Both the position numbers and the translations under genes were made by a program. The notes beneath the pieces were generated by a model. That model was not told where the DNA came from, did no database searches, and saw only the letters and a list, made by a program, of their open reading frames with translations. A DNA stretch of 64,000 nucleotides, taken from positions 122,416-186,415 of the forward strand of contig NW_003141821.1 of NCBI RefSeq assembly GCF_000003605.2. The letters are read 5' to 3'. The stretch is from Saccoglossus kowalevskii. Lineage: Eukaryota > Hemichordata > Enteropneusta > Harrimaniidae. Shown piece after piece: positions 22,290 through 33,730 of this stretch. Every line of letters begins with the position of its first letter. Within the stretch, counting starts at the first letter, position 1.

Positions 22290-24870
22290 TTTAAATATAA
22301 AAAAATGTTTGTAGATATTATGGGCCGATGGCTTTCTGTTATAAATAAAGACCATATATAATATCTAGCAAAACTTATCTCGGAATTGGTGTTGGTTTTT
22401 CTTGTAACGATCTATTAACTGTGGAACAAATTGGGCGACCGTCAGTTTAAATACGTAGGTATTTTATTATTTATACATTATGGCATTTTGTGGTGTTTAT
22501 TATACTTTCGTTTATTCAATTTATATTTTTCACGGTAACTCTGAGTGGGCCTCAAACCCACTGCTTTTTTCAAGCAAATTTTGTTTTATATTGATGAGGG
22601 AGGCGGGGCAAGGGGGTAGTTGGTACAGGTTACAGGAAATAAAAAATGCATTTTACGTTTTTACAGGAATAGTTTTTTACACTGTACAGATAAAGCTAAT
22701 TTCCTAATTACATTTTACATTTTTATAATAATACTTTATAATTTGTGTTTAAGATTCAAAATTGCTTAGGAATGACAACATTTAATATGAAAAATGCTTT
22801 ATACGCTTAAAAAAATAAGATCTTTGTACAAATTACGCACGAATAAAATAGTTGATGAACACTTTATTTTTTCAAAATTATTTTGTCCATGTTTATTTCA
22901 TGCATATCCCACGATAATACGTTTTCCTGCTATATTATGATCAAAATACTACATTATCACACATTTCGTGCATAAAATGAAATAAACGTGGACAAAATAA
23001 TTTCTTTTTGAAAAAAAATAAAGTGTTGATTACGTTTTACACTTTGCCCATGTCAACAAATTTACGTTTTTTATTTATTTAAATTTTATTATTACGAAAA
23101 TAAAAAAAAATATTATAGCTCACGAAAATGCCCCTTGTCGATCCTCCTGATGGGACGCTTATTTCTGGTCAAGACAGGTTTAAATATCGGTAATATTTTA
23201 CCGAGTTGGTATACTTATAATAAATCAATATACAATGCAACTGTTGGCTCACATGTGCTTCTATTGGAGATCCTCTTCTAATAGAGCACAAAAGGTAACT
23301 GTTTTATTTGGAATAAACAGTGATGACAGAAATGGTACTTTGGTATACAACTTATTACCGTTATTATCATTATATTGTCACACAATTTATATTGGTAAAT
23401 CTTTATTTGTGGCTGTCGTTGCCCGAGCAACCTAATCTTTGCTGAGTTCCCGCGCGTTGTTCAGCCTCGTTCAAATGTCGTCTTCTTGAAAATTAAACTT
23501 AAGGTCATACTAATAAGTTCTGTATTTTTGTTGTTTAGACTTGTTCCTGATTCTTTTAGTGCTTCCATTCGTTTATTTATCTCACGGCAGTTTTTTGTTT
23601 TGTGTGTGCTCTGTACGAGGATGGTGTTAGTCGCCATTTTTTGCTTTCACTAGAGATGAAACTCTCGTTTCACTGCATCTAGTTTTCGTCTTTTTCGCTG
23701 CCCAAGTATCGTTTATGCTGCCAACAAGGTAGGTAACGTTTGAGGAGTACTAAGGAATTATTTGAGAAGACCTTTGTTATGTTTAGACTTATTTTGGAAG
23801 CCTTATCGATTAGTTAATTTATCGTTGGCGTAGTTTACATGCAGAGTTGCCATCAGTCGTGTACGGTGTAGTTGAGTTGACACTCTTAGTCGTTGTTATA
23901 TACGATCATCCAAGTCACATTCCATGTACAGTATGTAATCTATTTATATAAGCTTAGATTCATGAACAATTTTACCTATATTTTGTGAGTACATCTACGA
24001 TAGATGCGTCTAGTCTCACCACTAGGTGGCGCTTTACGCTGTAATATTGCCTATCTTTTTGCATAACAGCACTGGTACTTTCACAAGCAAATGATGTGCA
24101 CACGTGATGTCACATGCCATTCTACGAAATTTGAGCAAAATTTACTTAAAAAGACCAAAAGTGCTGCATATCAGATGAGATTAGAATATTAATCATAAAT
24201 AATATTAGTTAAGTATATAAGTTAATCAGCTTCCTTGACAGTTGTGTTCAGTTATATTGTTCAAAGAATATGATCTGAGATAAAGTTCAAAGTCAAGCTA
24301 ATGTATTCCTCAAACACACATTGACAATTTAATTTGCTATTGTCCTGAATGTCAATTATAAAACATAATGAAGAACATAACAGTTACATAATGAAAATTT
24401 CATTGGTAAAATAAGATTTCTATATTAAATATATATTTTAGCTTGTATGTACGGTTTTTGATATTCAGTAGGGCTGAGAACATTCACAGTCGTAAATTGT
24501 GATCATTACTATTTGTTAAAGATAAAGGTTGGCACCTCTGCAATTACTTCACCTATAAACTATTACACAACACCCCTATTTTAATATAATGTACTCTTCC
24601 ACAATTACTCCAACGTTAAACAAACTTTTATCCTAAATTTGTAAATTATATTTTATACATAATTTTCTTCAATTTCTTCCATTGTTAATTTTTGAGGGAA
24701 AACAAAGCGACCTAGTTTCCCATCAGCTACAATTCTTTAATAACAAATTTTGAATATTCAAAGCTAAAATAGACTGGCATTTCTACTCATCACTTCGTGG
24801 TTCACTAAAATAGCAACATGACTTGGTGCATTGAAAGAGAACTAATAACTTATCTTGTTGATATAATTTT
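22290..24870. other. No gene recognised
   Basis: AT-rich sequence containing a foldback element (22853-23031). The open frames (22480-22707, 23235-23435) lack domains. A pyrimidine-rich stretch ending TAATTTTCAG at 24873 is a plausible splice acceptor for the next feature. Confidence 0.45.
22853..23031. repeat. Foldback element, about 60-bp inverted arms
   Basis: The left arm (22853-22912, AACACTTTATTTTTTCAAAA... to GTTTATTTCATGCA) is the near-perfect inverse of the right arm (about 22968-23031), separated by roughly 55 bp. The size and AT-richness fit a small MITE or a foldback repeat. No target duplication was confirmed. Confidence 0.8.
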
Positions 24871-24925
24871 CAGAAATGGGTACAGGCTACATTGGCGGAG
24901 AAAAGAATCCTAAAACTCATCATCA

Positions 24926-25102
24926 ATGAAGAGAAAAAGCTATTCATATGTGTGTAGTATTTGTCAACTAAATTTAGAAACTGTGGCTAATTTAAGAGAA
25001 CATCTTAAGAGTAAACATCCATATAGAAGACTGTATCCTTGTCTATGTTCTTGCTATTGTACACAATTTAAAACTGCTTTCGCACTACACATAAGAAAAT
25101 AG
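24926..25102 (+). CDS. C2H2 zinc-finger exon or short ORF
   Basis: ATG at 24926 opens 58 codons up to TAG at 25100-25102. Residues include CSICQLNLETVANLREHLKS followed by KH, an exact C-x2-C-x12-H-x4-H finger. A second cysteine-rich segment (CLCSCYC) and HIRK follow. A splice-acceptor-like TTTTCAG ends at 24873, and a donor-like GAAG/GTATGC occurs at about 25687. The stretch could therefore be one exon that later suffered frameshifts, linking this ORF to 25120-25551 in another frame. The role is unknown; such fingers bind nucleic acid. Part of the same unit is repeated at 25811-26440. Confidence 0.55.
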   Translation: MKRKSYSYVCSICQLNLETVANLREHLKSKHPYRRLYPCLCSCYCTQFKTAFALHIRK

Positions 25103-25119
25103 ACCATGCCAAATAGCCT

Positions 25120-25551
25120 TTGAGAAAAAGCTTTAAGCTAACCTTGCCAGATCCAAAAATTCAAGAAAGTACAGAAATGGAATGTGCTTCCTCGAAGAAT
25201 GCTCAACAAATGGATTGTTCTGCACTACGCATGATTGGAAACAAGGAACAAGATAATACATACATTAAGCCACCTACTTTTGGAAATGACAAAACTGACC
25301 AAGACAAAATAAAGTCTGTTAAACCATTTGTACAACAATGTCAGGAAAGGTACTATAAAAACCAAAAGTGTGTTAAACAGCCAGTGTTGGTTAACAAGAA
25401 AATTGATCATGATAAAAACAAACTTAGCCATTCTGGAGTGTCTGTTAAGACATCTATAGTGATGTCCTCTCATAGTGGCAAAATAAAACTATCACCAGGT
25501 TGTGATGACCTCAATGTACAACCTGTGGTTATGCTGGAAAAAAATGATTAA
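25120..25551 (+). CDS. Hydrophilic ORF following the zinc finger, unrecognised
   Basis: A 143-codon open frame from TTG with no ATG near its start, rich in Lys, Ser, Gln and Asp, with a few Cys residues but no finger spacing and no membrane segment. It is best read as the continuation of the zinc-finger exon after a frameshift at about 25100. A further in-frame-looking segment (MSASAGSRDSTSSD..., 25563-25700) ends at a GAAG/GTATGC donor-like site. I know no family for it. It could be a gene relic or part of a repeated element. Confidence 0.35.
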   Translation: MRKSFKLTLPDPKIQESTEMECASSKNAQQMDCSALRMIGNKEQDNTYIKPPTFGNDKTDQDKIKSVKPFVQQCQERYYKNQKCVKQPVLVNKKIDHDKNKLSHSGVSVKTSIVMSSHSGKIKLSPGCDDLNVQPVVMLEKND

Positions 25552-25810
25552 ACATTGTACAAGATGTCTGCTTCAGCAGGTTCAAGGGACAGTACATCAT
25601 CCGACAAATCATACAAGACAAAAGTAGAGAATGACATGGTTGATTTGATTAGGATTCCATCACAGCAAAGTGGAAAATCAAGAGAAGGTATGCATGCATG
25701 AGCAGTAGTAACATTGAGGCCGATCTGCTCCATCAAATAGAATCAAAATCTATTGAAATTTTCATCTACTAAAATAAGATGGCACTTGATGGCCAGCAAG
25801 ATCTTTTTTA

Positions 25811-26440
25811 GAAATGGATGTTGACTACATTGTTTGGAGGAAAGTATCCCAAATCTCATCACCAATGAAGAGAAAAATGTCTGGGCCTCCAGGGTAATAC
25901 GTACAACTAGGAAACGCCGCATCTATGTAAAATCAGTACTGCTCTACAGATCTGAGACCTAGAGAACAACAAAAGAAACACAGCACAGGATACAAACCTT
26001 CATTAACACTTGTCTGAGGAGGATCTTTAAGATCAAGTGGTCAGACAAGATCATCAACCTGGAGCTGTGGGAAAGAGCAGAACAAGAACCAGTGGAAAGC
26101 CAGATCCTCAAGCGAAAATGGTCCTGCATAGGACACACTCTCAGAATGCCACCAACGAGCATCACACAGCAGGCACTAACCTGGAACCCACAGGGCAAGC
26201 GAAGGAGGGGAAGGCCTAAGAACAGCTGGAGAAGGGACACTGAGGAAGAGATGAGGAGCACCAGTAACAGCTGGCTCGACCTGAGAAGGAAGGCCCAGGG
26301 ACGAGTACAGTGGAGGACGATCATCGGTGGCTTATGCTCCAACTGGGGCAAAGGGCCCAATTTGTCAACTAAACTAAGGAACTGTGGCTAATTTGTGAGA
26401 ACATCTTAAGGGTAAACATCTGCTCCTCCAAATAGAATCA
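25811..26440 (+). repeat. Second copy of the zinc-finger unit, split by an RTE-type LINE tail
   Basis: 25811-25886 matches 24874-24940 (GAAATGGRT...TGAAGAGAAAAA). 26361-26420 matches 24965-25020 (ATTTGTCAACTAAA...GAACATCTTAAG). The bases between are an inserted LINE fragment. 26420-26470 also repeats 25725-25775 (AATAGAATCAAAATCTATTG). The unit has been duplicated at least once locally. Confidence 0.7.
25887..26360 (+). pseudogene. RTE-type LINE ORF2 C-terminal fragment
   Basis: The frame running through 25935-26391 gives VKSVLLYRSET, a stop, then RTTKETQHRIQTFINTCLRR and RKWSCIGHTLRMPPTSITQQ, followed by an ALTWNPQGKRRRGRP block. This is the characteristic 3' end of RTE-like endonuclease/reverse-transcriptase ORFs. 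It is noticeably more GC-rich than its surroundings. It interrupts the second zinc-finger unit, so it is younger than that duplication. Confidence 0.75.
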
Positions 26441-26447
26441 AAATCTA

Positions 26448-27004
26448 TTGAAATTCTCATCTACTAAAATAATTCAATATACTATGGAAAGTAACATGAC
26501 CAGCTCCAAGAATAAATATAGAAGAGTTGACCAGATGATATCAGGATCGCCCAGAATTACAAGGCAAGATTTTAAAGCACTTGTGAATTTGCCTACAAAA
26601 CAAAAAATAACGATGATCGTTGAGAAAATCGTCGAAATAGATCTCGAGAAGATTGCACCATTAACTGTGAAAATAGAAGAGGTGTAAGGAAGAGTGAAAA
26701 ATATAGAAACATCAGTCAAAAATGCCAATGAAGAAATTAGGAAAGCCACCAAACATAGAAGCTGAAAAAGAATTAGTGAGACTAAAATAGAAACAAGATG
26801 ACCAAGAAAATAGAGGAAGACTAATTTATATTAATTTCAGAAATATACCAGAGGGATCAGAAAAAGTAAACGATAGATGCAAAGAATTTATACGGACATT
26901 TATGGAACAACACATAGGCACAGAACAATACAGAAGGCACACAGAAACCCACCATTTTTGAATCGGTCGAGAAGAAATACAACAAATCACAGACCAATAT
27001 AAAG
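26448..27004 (+). pseudogene. L1/Tx1-type LINE ORF1, degenerate
   Basis: 26448-26687 encodes a basic, helix-prone segment, followed by a coiled-coil-like stretch in broken frames (KNIETSVKNANEEI...). A block near RGRLIYINFRNIPEGSEKVN at about 26815-26880 resembles the RRM-like core of L1 ORF1 proteins. Stops and small frameshifts occur throughout. Confidence 0.55.
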
Positions 27005-28930
27005 TTGGCATTTGTTAATGCAGGCGAAGTCAAGAATATACTTACGTCGATGTTTTGTGGCTTGGTGTGTACTTGCTACATTAATGGTCGAAGGGGACTA
27101 CTTCAAAAACTTATTATCCAGTATATTAACCACTTGGTGTGCTCCCATACTTCAATGAAGACTTCTAACGTTGTAGTTGGACAGACTCTATTTTTTTACT
27201 ACTTGAAACCTGATTATATATACAATCATGTGATTGATGGAACTTAGTATTTTAACTTTTAAACCCCCCTGGGGTTGCGGGATTACAAGAAAAGGAAAAA
27301 GATTTCAATCTGGCTGAACAAGAAAAAGGCTAACCTAATTCTACTACAAGAAACAAGTAGCACCCAATGAACAGTTTTGGTCATTGCAATTTAAAGGACA
27401 GTATTGGTTTGCCCATGATACAAGTCTTAGCAGGAGGATAAATAAAAACTTGAATTTATCCATCAAAAAATGTGTTATTGACCAAAAGGAGGGTATGTTG
27501 CTACATGTTGTAGTATGTGATAAACACATATGCTCCTTACAGAGAAATAGAACATGACCACTTTTTGTCACAAATTGAACAGTTGCTGTTGGACAATCCA
27601 TTTGAACCAGAATGTGAGATAATAACTGGAAATTTAATGCTAGCCTTGTTAATGATGAAGTCTTTGTGAAAAGTCTGACAGAAAAAATTGCAGAATGAAA
27701 AATAGATGTAGTAAGCAAGAAAAGAGGATTAATTTGGGACTACATTAAACATAAAATAAGAGAATTTTCTATAAAATACTGTAAAGAAAAGACTAAAAGC
27801 CATAAAGATAAAATTAAAGAATGTGGAAAAGAAATTATATGCCTAGAAAAATTATGTTGCAACCCCCCAAATGAAAATAATTTGGAGGAAGTCGGATATG
27901 AACTAGAAATCGAATACGACTACATCACAGAAGAGCAAATAATTGGATCTAGAGCTAGTTGGCACGAAAAAGGCGAAAAGAATAATAAATACTAACAAAA
28001 AAAACATCACTTGTAACTCAACTTAAAAAGAATAAAACAAAATTATAGAAAATCATAAAGAGCTACTCCTGGAAAATAAATCATTTTATAAAGATTCCTA
28101 AAGGGAAATTAATACAGAAGACTGAAACCTCTAAGAATTTTTAAATGGCGAATTACCTAAACTGGAAGAAGAATCAAAAAATCTATGCGAGGTACTACTA
28201 TCCATTGGGGAGGTATTAAATATGTTGAAATCACTTAATATAATAAGAGAACGGAAAATGATGGATTGACTTACGAGTTCTACAAGACCTTTTGCCAGAG
28301 CATCTATGTACAAAGTTTCACCAAAATTTGATTAGTGGTTCGTGAGATAACGGTGGAACAAAAAAAGTGACATTCATACATATAGACTGGGTAACTGCAA
28401 AGACTTCCTTTTGTGCTTAGCACACGGGAGTCAATAAAAAACCTAAGAAATCTGAAGAGAATCCATAATCTGTGGAAGTGTAGAAAACTCTCCCCGTTTA
28501 GAAAGATTCAAATAATCAAAACATTTGGGTTATCCCAATTTACATATTTTTATCTAATACATATGTGTAAAATAAAGTTTTAAAAGAAGTTCAAAAACTT
28601 GTATACAATTTTATATGGGAAGGTACTGACCGAATAGCAAGAAAAAACTGATAAGGGGGGTGGACAGTGGAGGTTTAATAAAATTGGGTGGTACACTTTA
28701 TTAAAATGCAATTTCTCTGCTGGACTGCTGCGAGTGAAATTTACAGAATTTATATCAGGTTGTTTTAAATATATGGCAAAAAGTTAACGAGCATAGACAA
28801 TACCGGTCAAATTTTATGGAACAATAAATTAATCAAAATAGTGGAGAAAATCAATATTTTATCACAAATTTGAGAAACTAGGAATTAGATACATATCTGA
28901 TCTATACAGCGGTAAACAAAGAAACCTTGG
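27005..28930 (+). pseudogene. L1/Tx1-type LINE ORF2, degenerate
   Basis: About 27005-27247 is sequence I do not recognise. From about 27280 the endonuclease start is visible (ISIWLNKKKANLILLQET, the LQET motif). Then come WDYIKHKIREFSIKYCKEK (about 27735), a linker with SRASWHEKGEKNNKY, and EVLNMLKSLN (about 28215). Past a deletion of most of the RT lies the NLKRIHNLWKCRKLSPFRKI and KFKNLYTILYG region (about 28450-28620). Dozens of lesions make it an old copy. Its tail continues at about 29755-29960 after an inserted repeat. Confidence 0.6.
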
Positions 28931-29032
28931 GTAGACTTTCAGCAGAGTGGTCTAACAATGTGAGATAAACTAAAATGGATTGGATTATGCAATGCTATTC
29001 CAAAAGAGTTAAAACTGGCATGAAATCTAAAG

Positions 29033-29755
29033 TGTAAATAACAATTGACATCTTGGATCTGATCGTCAAACAAGTACTTGTCCATATTGAGAAATATTGC
29101 TCTGGAACAGCAATAATTAAAACAAAATGGCCACCTGTAGGTCATTTTGAATACATCTATATATATAACATGGTGTAAAACGAAAATAAAAAATGGCTCC
29201 AGAAGTGCATTCATTTAAACAAAATGGCTGCCAGTCAGTCATTTTGAATCCGATCTGGAAAAAAAAAATGACGTGCACCAGGAACCCATAATTTCTAATG
29301 TATGTACCAAGTTTGAACAAAATCCATCCATAAACACCAAGATCCAGTTCAGAAATGCCAGAAATGCTCGATTTTTGAGCATAAGAATGGCTGCCATTTG
29401 GTCATTTTGAATCAGATAGTCAAACCAATATATCTATGTCATGATGTATATATAAAATTTGATCATGGCAGAGATATGGCACTAGAACTGCATTCAGTTA
29501 AAACAAAATGACCACCAGTCGACCAATTTAAATTGAATCTGAAATTTAAAATAAAATTACGCGCACCAAGGTCCCATAATGTCCAACATATGTACCAAGT
29601 TTAAACAAAATACATCCATAAATGCTTGATTTTGATGATTTTTAGCACAAAAATGGCCAACATGATGTGTGTATGTATAATATTATGTATGTGTGAAGTT
29701 TGATTGTGATTGGTCCAGGCATATCCAAGATACAGGTTCGAATGCACAAAGGTCA
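29033..29755. repeat. Diverged direct repeats inserted in the LINE
   Basis: Two units about 285 bp apart (29208-29340 and 29495-29625) share AAACAAAATGRCYRCCAGTC, GCACCARGRWCCCATAAT, ATGTACCAAGTTT and AACAAAATMCATCCATAAA. A partial unit starts near 29112. A similar CAAGTTTGAACAAAATC word occurs at about 63800. No coding potential. Confidence 0.6.
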
Positions 29756-29960
29756 AAACATAACTAACCTGAAAAATATAACAAATAAATTCCTGAGAAA
29801 AGAGCTAAACAGAATTTTCATAAACCCAGAAGTCAGTTATCAATTGAAACTAAATTTAATGTGGTGATAGAATGGAAAAAAAATGTATAAAATGATTATA
29901 AAATTAACAGACCCAAACACCAGAGAATTTCAGTTAAGCTTTTACACAATATTTTGTATA
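29755..29960 (+). pseudogene. LINE ORF2 tail, continuation after the insertion
   Basis: A frame reading NGKKMYKMIIKLTDPNTREF after a stop is the typical segment before the zf-RVT region in L1/Tx1-type ORF2. It follows from 28930 once the repeat block 29033-29755 is set aside. Confidence 0.5.
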
Positions 29961-31834
29961 CTATTTCCTGATTATTATTATGTGATTCCCTGTATCACAT
30001 AAATACACTTAGAAAATACTAAGGGACAGACCATTTGATATCCTGGGGGGCAGGATGATCGAAATGAAGCCTACTTTTTTAATTTCCCCTACCTGATATG
30101 AAATTTTTTTTCAGCAGACCTTGTCTCTAATTTTTTTTTTGCACTCTACAGTTGTTTTTTGTTTTCAGTATTTTAAGTAAAATAGATAACTTGTATAATA
30201 GCCCTCTTTAACATCATGAAAGGGTTTGAGAAAGATGCCCACGAACCTGCATCTCTACCTTAAGGAACGTAAGATGCATGTAGGCAGAAATGAGCAAGAA
30301 AACAAAGAAAAAAACAAAGCAAATGCAAGAGGAGAAACATTTCTGCTAGAAATACTTTTCCACATGAAAAAGCAAAACAGCATCACCTACTTACTATAAT
30401 AGATAGATGAAGGACACCCAGATATCGCACATGTTTCAAAACTTGAAACAAAAGCAAAGTGGTTTGAAGACAGAGGGTGCAGTAATTTTAGAAGAGATAA
30501 TGAATGCATGTTAGAGATAGTTTACACAGAAATACAGAAGAAAGTCATTGTGAAAGAACTGTTTAACAACATAGTTGATGAAATTGTTGAGATAAGAATC
30601 AATAAAAATCGTTCTTTAAAAATTTTATTTTTTGTCCTGTCTTGTCTTGATTTGTTTTCAGGGGTCTGAAAGTTTCAGTTTTTTTGTTTTTTTTTACATG
30701 CATATATTGATATAGTGTAGGATTTTATTTTGTCGTTTTTTGTATGAGCTCATGGTTACAGGTGTTTGATATTCCCAGTGCAGAGTCCCTTGAATGTAGT
30801 ATTGGTTTTCAAATTCCGACCAATGATTTCCTATTGTCATTTGTGTCAATGTGTATTAATAATCTAGTAAATGTTATTGACAGCTGTAAAGTTTAATAGT
30901 ATCTGGATTAGTACCATCTTGGTATAAGAGATGCAATTATTAGTTGTCAGTATAGGTGTATATTAGTTAAAGTAGCCACAATATGTTTATGTTGAAATGT
31001 TTTTTTTGTTTGTTAGCTAAATATATTGGATTTTACATCAAAGACAGTAGTGTGTGCCATCATCAACCGTTTGTTTATGAAATGCTAGTTATCGTCTGCC
31101 TGTGCTATACAGTACATTACAGTTGCATTGTACAGTACAGTTTATTATTGTGATTGTGAAACTCGGATACTTCGCACACCAAGTCAACCGCCAGATAATT
31201 TTATAATTCAGCTAGATCTATACTAGTTATTATACTTAATAGTTGAATGTGTTGCATTAACAGCATAGGGAACAAGGGAAATACGACATGCGAAACGCTG
31301 AACGTTTACGTAAGCTTGGGGGCTTTTAATAGAACTGATATGTCGTCATGGCAACTAAATCCCGAACACGCTCATTCGATCACACCATACGGTTTTGCAT
31401 GGAAACAAACCGCTAAAATATAGTCCTCGAACATATAAAATGTCACAATAGGAACGTACTACGAGTGTCTGCTTCTTAATTCACAACAATAAAAGTTACA
31501 AAAAAAGAGTGTTCTATTCTGTTCTTCTCTGACAGGATACGATTTCGGCTTCAGTAGCGGCCACATAAACACAGGGGGTCGACATCTGTTCCTCCTGCTC
31601 TGTCGCAAACTCTAGCATCACAATAATATCTTTGGGTCGATTCTCCTCGCAGTGATGGGGATGTATTCAAATCATACGCAGACAGACATAAACTTCAAGT
31701 ATTTATTCAAAATCACAACAAGGAATCGTTCGTTCACAGCAACAGAATGTCTCGTATTTCAAAATACAATGTCTTGTCAGCTGCTAAATAACTGACCAGT
31801 TCACAACCCAATTACCGGCTTGATTACAACTGGT
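29961..31834. other. No gene recognised
   Basis: AT-rich, with several T runs (about 30105-30140, 30675-30695). The open frames are short and without domains. Confidence 0.45.
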
Positions 31835-32900
31835 TCAAAGATGCGCTGTGAACAATCTAGTAACAACGCAGACGATGAATCTGGTTCGTACGGCGATGTC
31901 CCCTAGGTAACAGTCAAATAGGATTGTATAGTCCGACATGGCGACTTTTCGGCAAAGCCAAATAAATATATATCTAACATTCCCATACCTCCACTGTTCA
32001 TCTCCACTATCGATCAAAATCTCACAGAGAAAGTCCTTGCTGTGTCCTTTCCCGGAATCAAGGTTATTTTCTGGTGTTCATAGTCACCATCGTAAGAATT
32101 CAGAGCATTTGCCGTGAGCTTTTAACAAGCATGCACTTAGCCGTTCAGTCTTTTTTCGAGAGATTTCGTTTGGCGCGCGGAGGTGGGGTGATGTTGCAGA
32201 ACGAACCAATCACCGCAGCGCGTTTCAATAAGTGTCAATGAAAACGATATCCATGAGGCAAAACTTTTCCATTTCGTCACAAATACGGGTTACCATAATA
32301 AAAAACACACGGGCCCGTAATGCCTCACAATAACAAAGTATATAAATAAAACTACATATATTTATAGAACAGTAAAATTAACCTGGTTTCAAAGCCTTTT
32401 TTCGCAAGCTGCGAGATCGCGCGTGACCACGGTCCACGCACCTTAGCAACCAATTGAGTCACGTGATACATGTCAAGCTTTCAGTTTAATACGATAGCAA
32501 CCACATTGTCCTACGTGTTGTAAACCTTAATATCTCGAAATAATATTTCCCCCCAATGGGAGTCAAACGGCGCGCTTACGGCGAATGTAAGAGTGATTCT
32601 CGCTTTCAGTACAAAAATTACATGAATACTGTTGTTGTTTTTTATTATTATTTTGCGATTCCCGAAACCAAAAACGCAGTCTGAAAAGTGCAGTGCCTGT
32701 TCTCGGGCAGACAATTTTGGTCGACACAGAATCATCCAGGACATGCACACGTGTACGCTTGTTTCCTGTATTTTGTGGGAGGAAGGGATCATTCGGGGTC
32801 GTACTTAACCCAACAACAGCGATTGCGAGAGGTGTCGAACGCCGTATATTCGATCGAGGACATCGCCGAGCGGCAATCATAAGAAGCGCCGGAAAACATT
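31835..32900. promoter_or_regulatory. CpG-richer segment, possible promoter region
   Basis: CpG density and overall GC rise here compared with the neighbours. GCGCGC-type words occur at about 32172 and 32405. CCAAT words lie near 32203 and 32450, and an E-box CACGTG at 32460. Overlapping open frames on both strands at 32511-32902 follow from the composition, and I could not match them to any family. On the minus strand an exon-like stretch (about 32075-31990) ends at CAGTGGAG/GTATGG, a fair splice donor. Evidence for transcription is indirect. Confidence 0.3.
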
Positions 32901-33730
32901 GAAATCTGTTTAAGTTGTACTGATCGGAACTTTACCGTGTTTGTTTTCATGCCAATATTTAATTTTATGATCGTGTATTTTATTGCGACCCCGAATAAAC
33001 TGACTATTTTTTTGTTATTTACAACTCACAAGTTGTCTTAACATTAGTATCCCGATGAAAACAAGATTCCTGACATTACTGTTACCCCGGAATTTGAAAA
33101 GCATTTACATGCGAATAGCTATGCATTTAATGATAACAATATTGCCAGAGTTTGGGAATAACCCTCTTGACAATTTAATACTCATACTACCGGGTTTTAA
33201 AATTAGTTTTATTAAACTTCCCTTCTATCTTGTAAAGTTATAAATTTTCAAGCTATGCATGTTGAAAGCATGATTGTTGTTATCACTAAGCAATATTGAC
33301 AGATTCCTGATATCCATATGAACTACATGTAATATGTGAATCATGCAATATTGGCCGTTTCCCGTTATTTGTTAGAAACCTCAAAAGCTGTTCACGCTAG
33401 TAATGGTGAAAGTGGCAGTAATGTGAAGTATGCAGCCTTTGACATGTGATGCCAGTACACAGACAGATGTTACATTTGAACATGCCCGTCTACAAACAAC
33501 TTAAAATCTTCGCACGATCTGTGGGCTCTGAGCTTCTTCCGGTCACAGTCGGGCCGATAACACATTGACATTAAATCATTTGACAGACCGAATAATTTCA
33601 AAGGATCGATGAAATTGCAACCAAGTTGGCTAAGTCTTGAAGCGACGTATTTTTTTAGGATTATGGCGTAAAAAATCGGGGTCTTCCTCGAGCTCCAAAT
33701 CGTACACAGCTTTAGCGATTGCAAAATTTT

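Noticed and set aside
28930-29760. CRISPR-like direct repeats
   Set aside because: The units are about 285 bp apart, diverged, and in an animal genome amid LINE sequence; there are no short repeats with unique spacers.
32511-32902. Four overlapping open frames of 60-105 residues
   Set aside because: They overlap on both strands in a CpG-rich stretch that has few stops by chance, and none matches a family.
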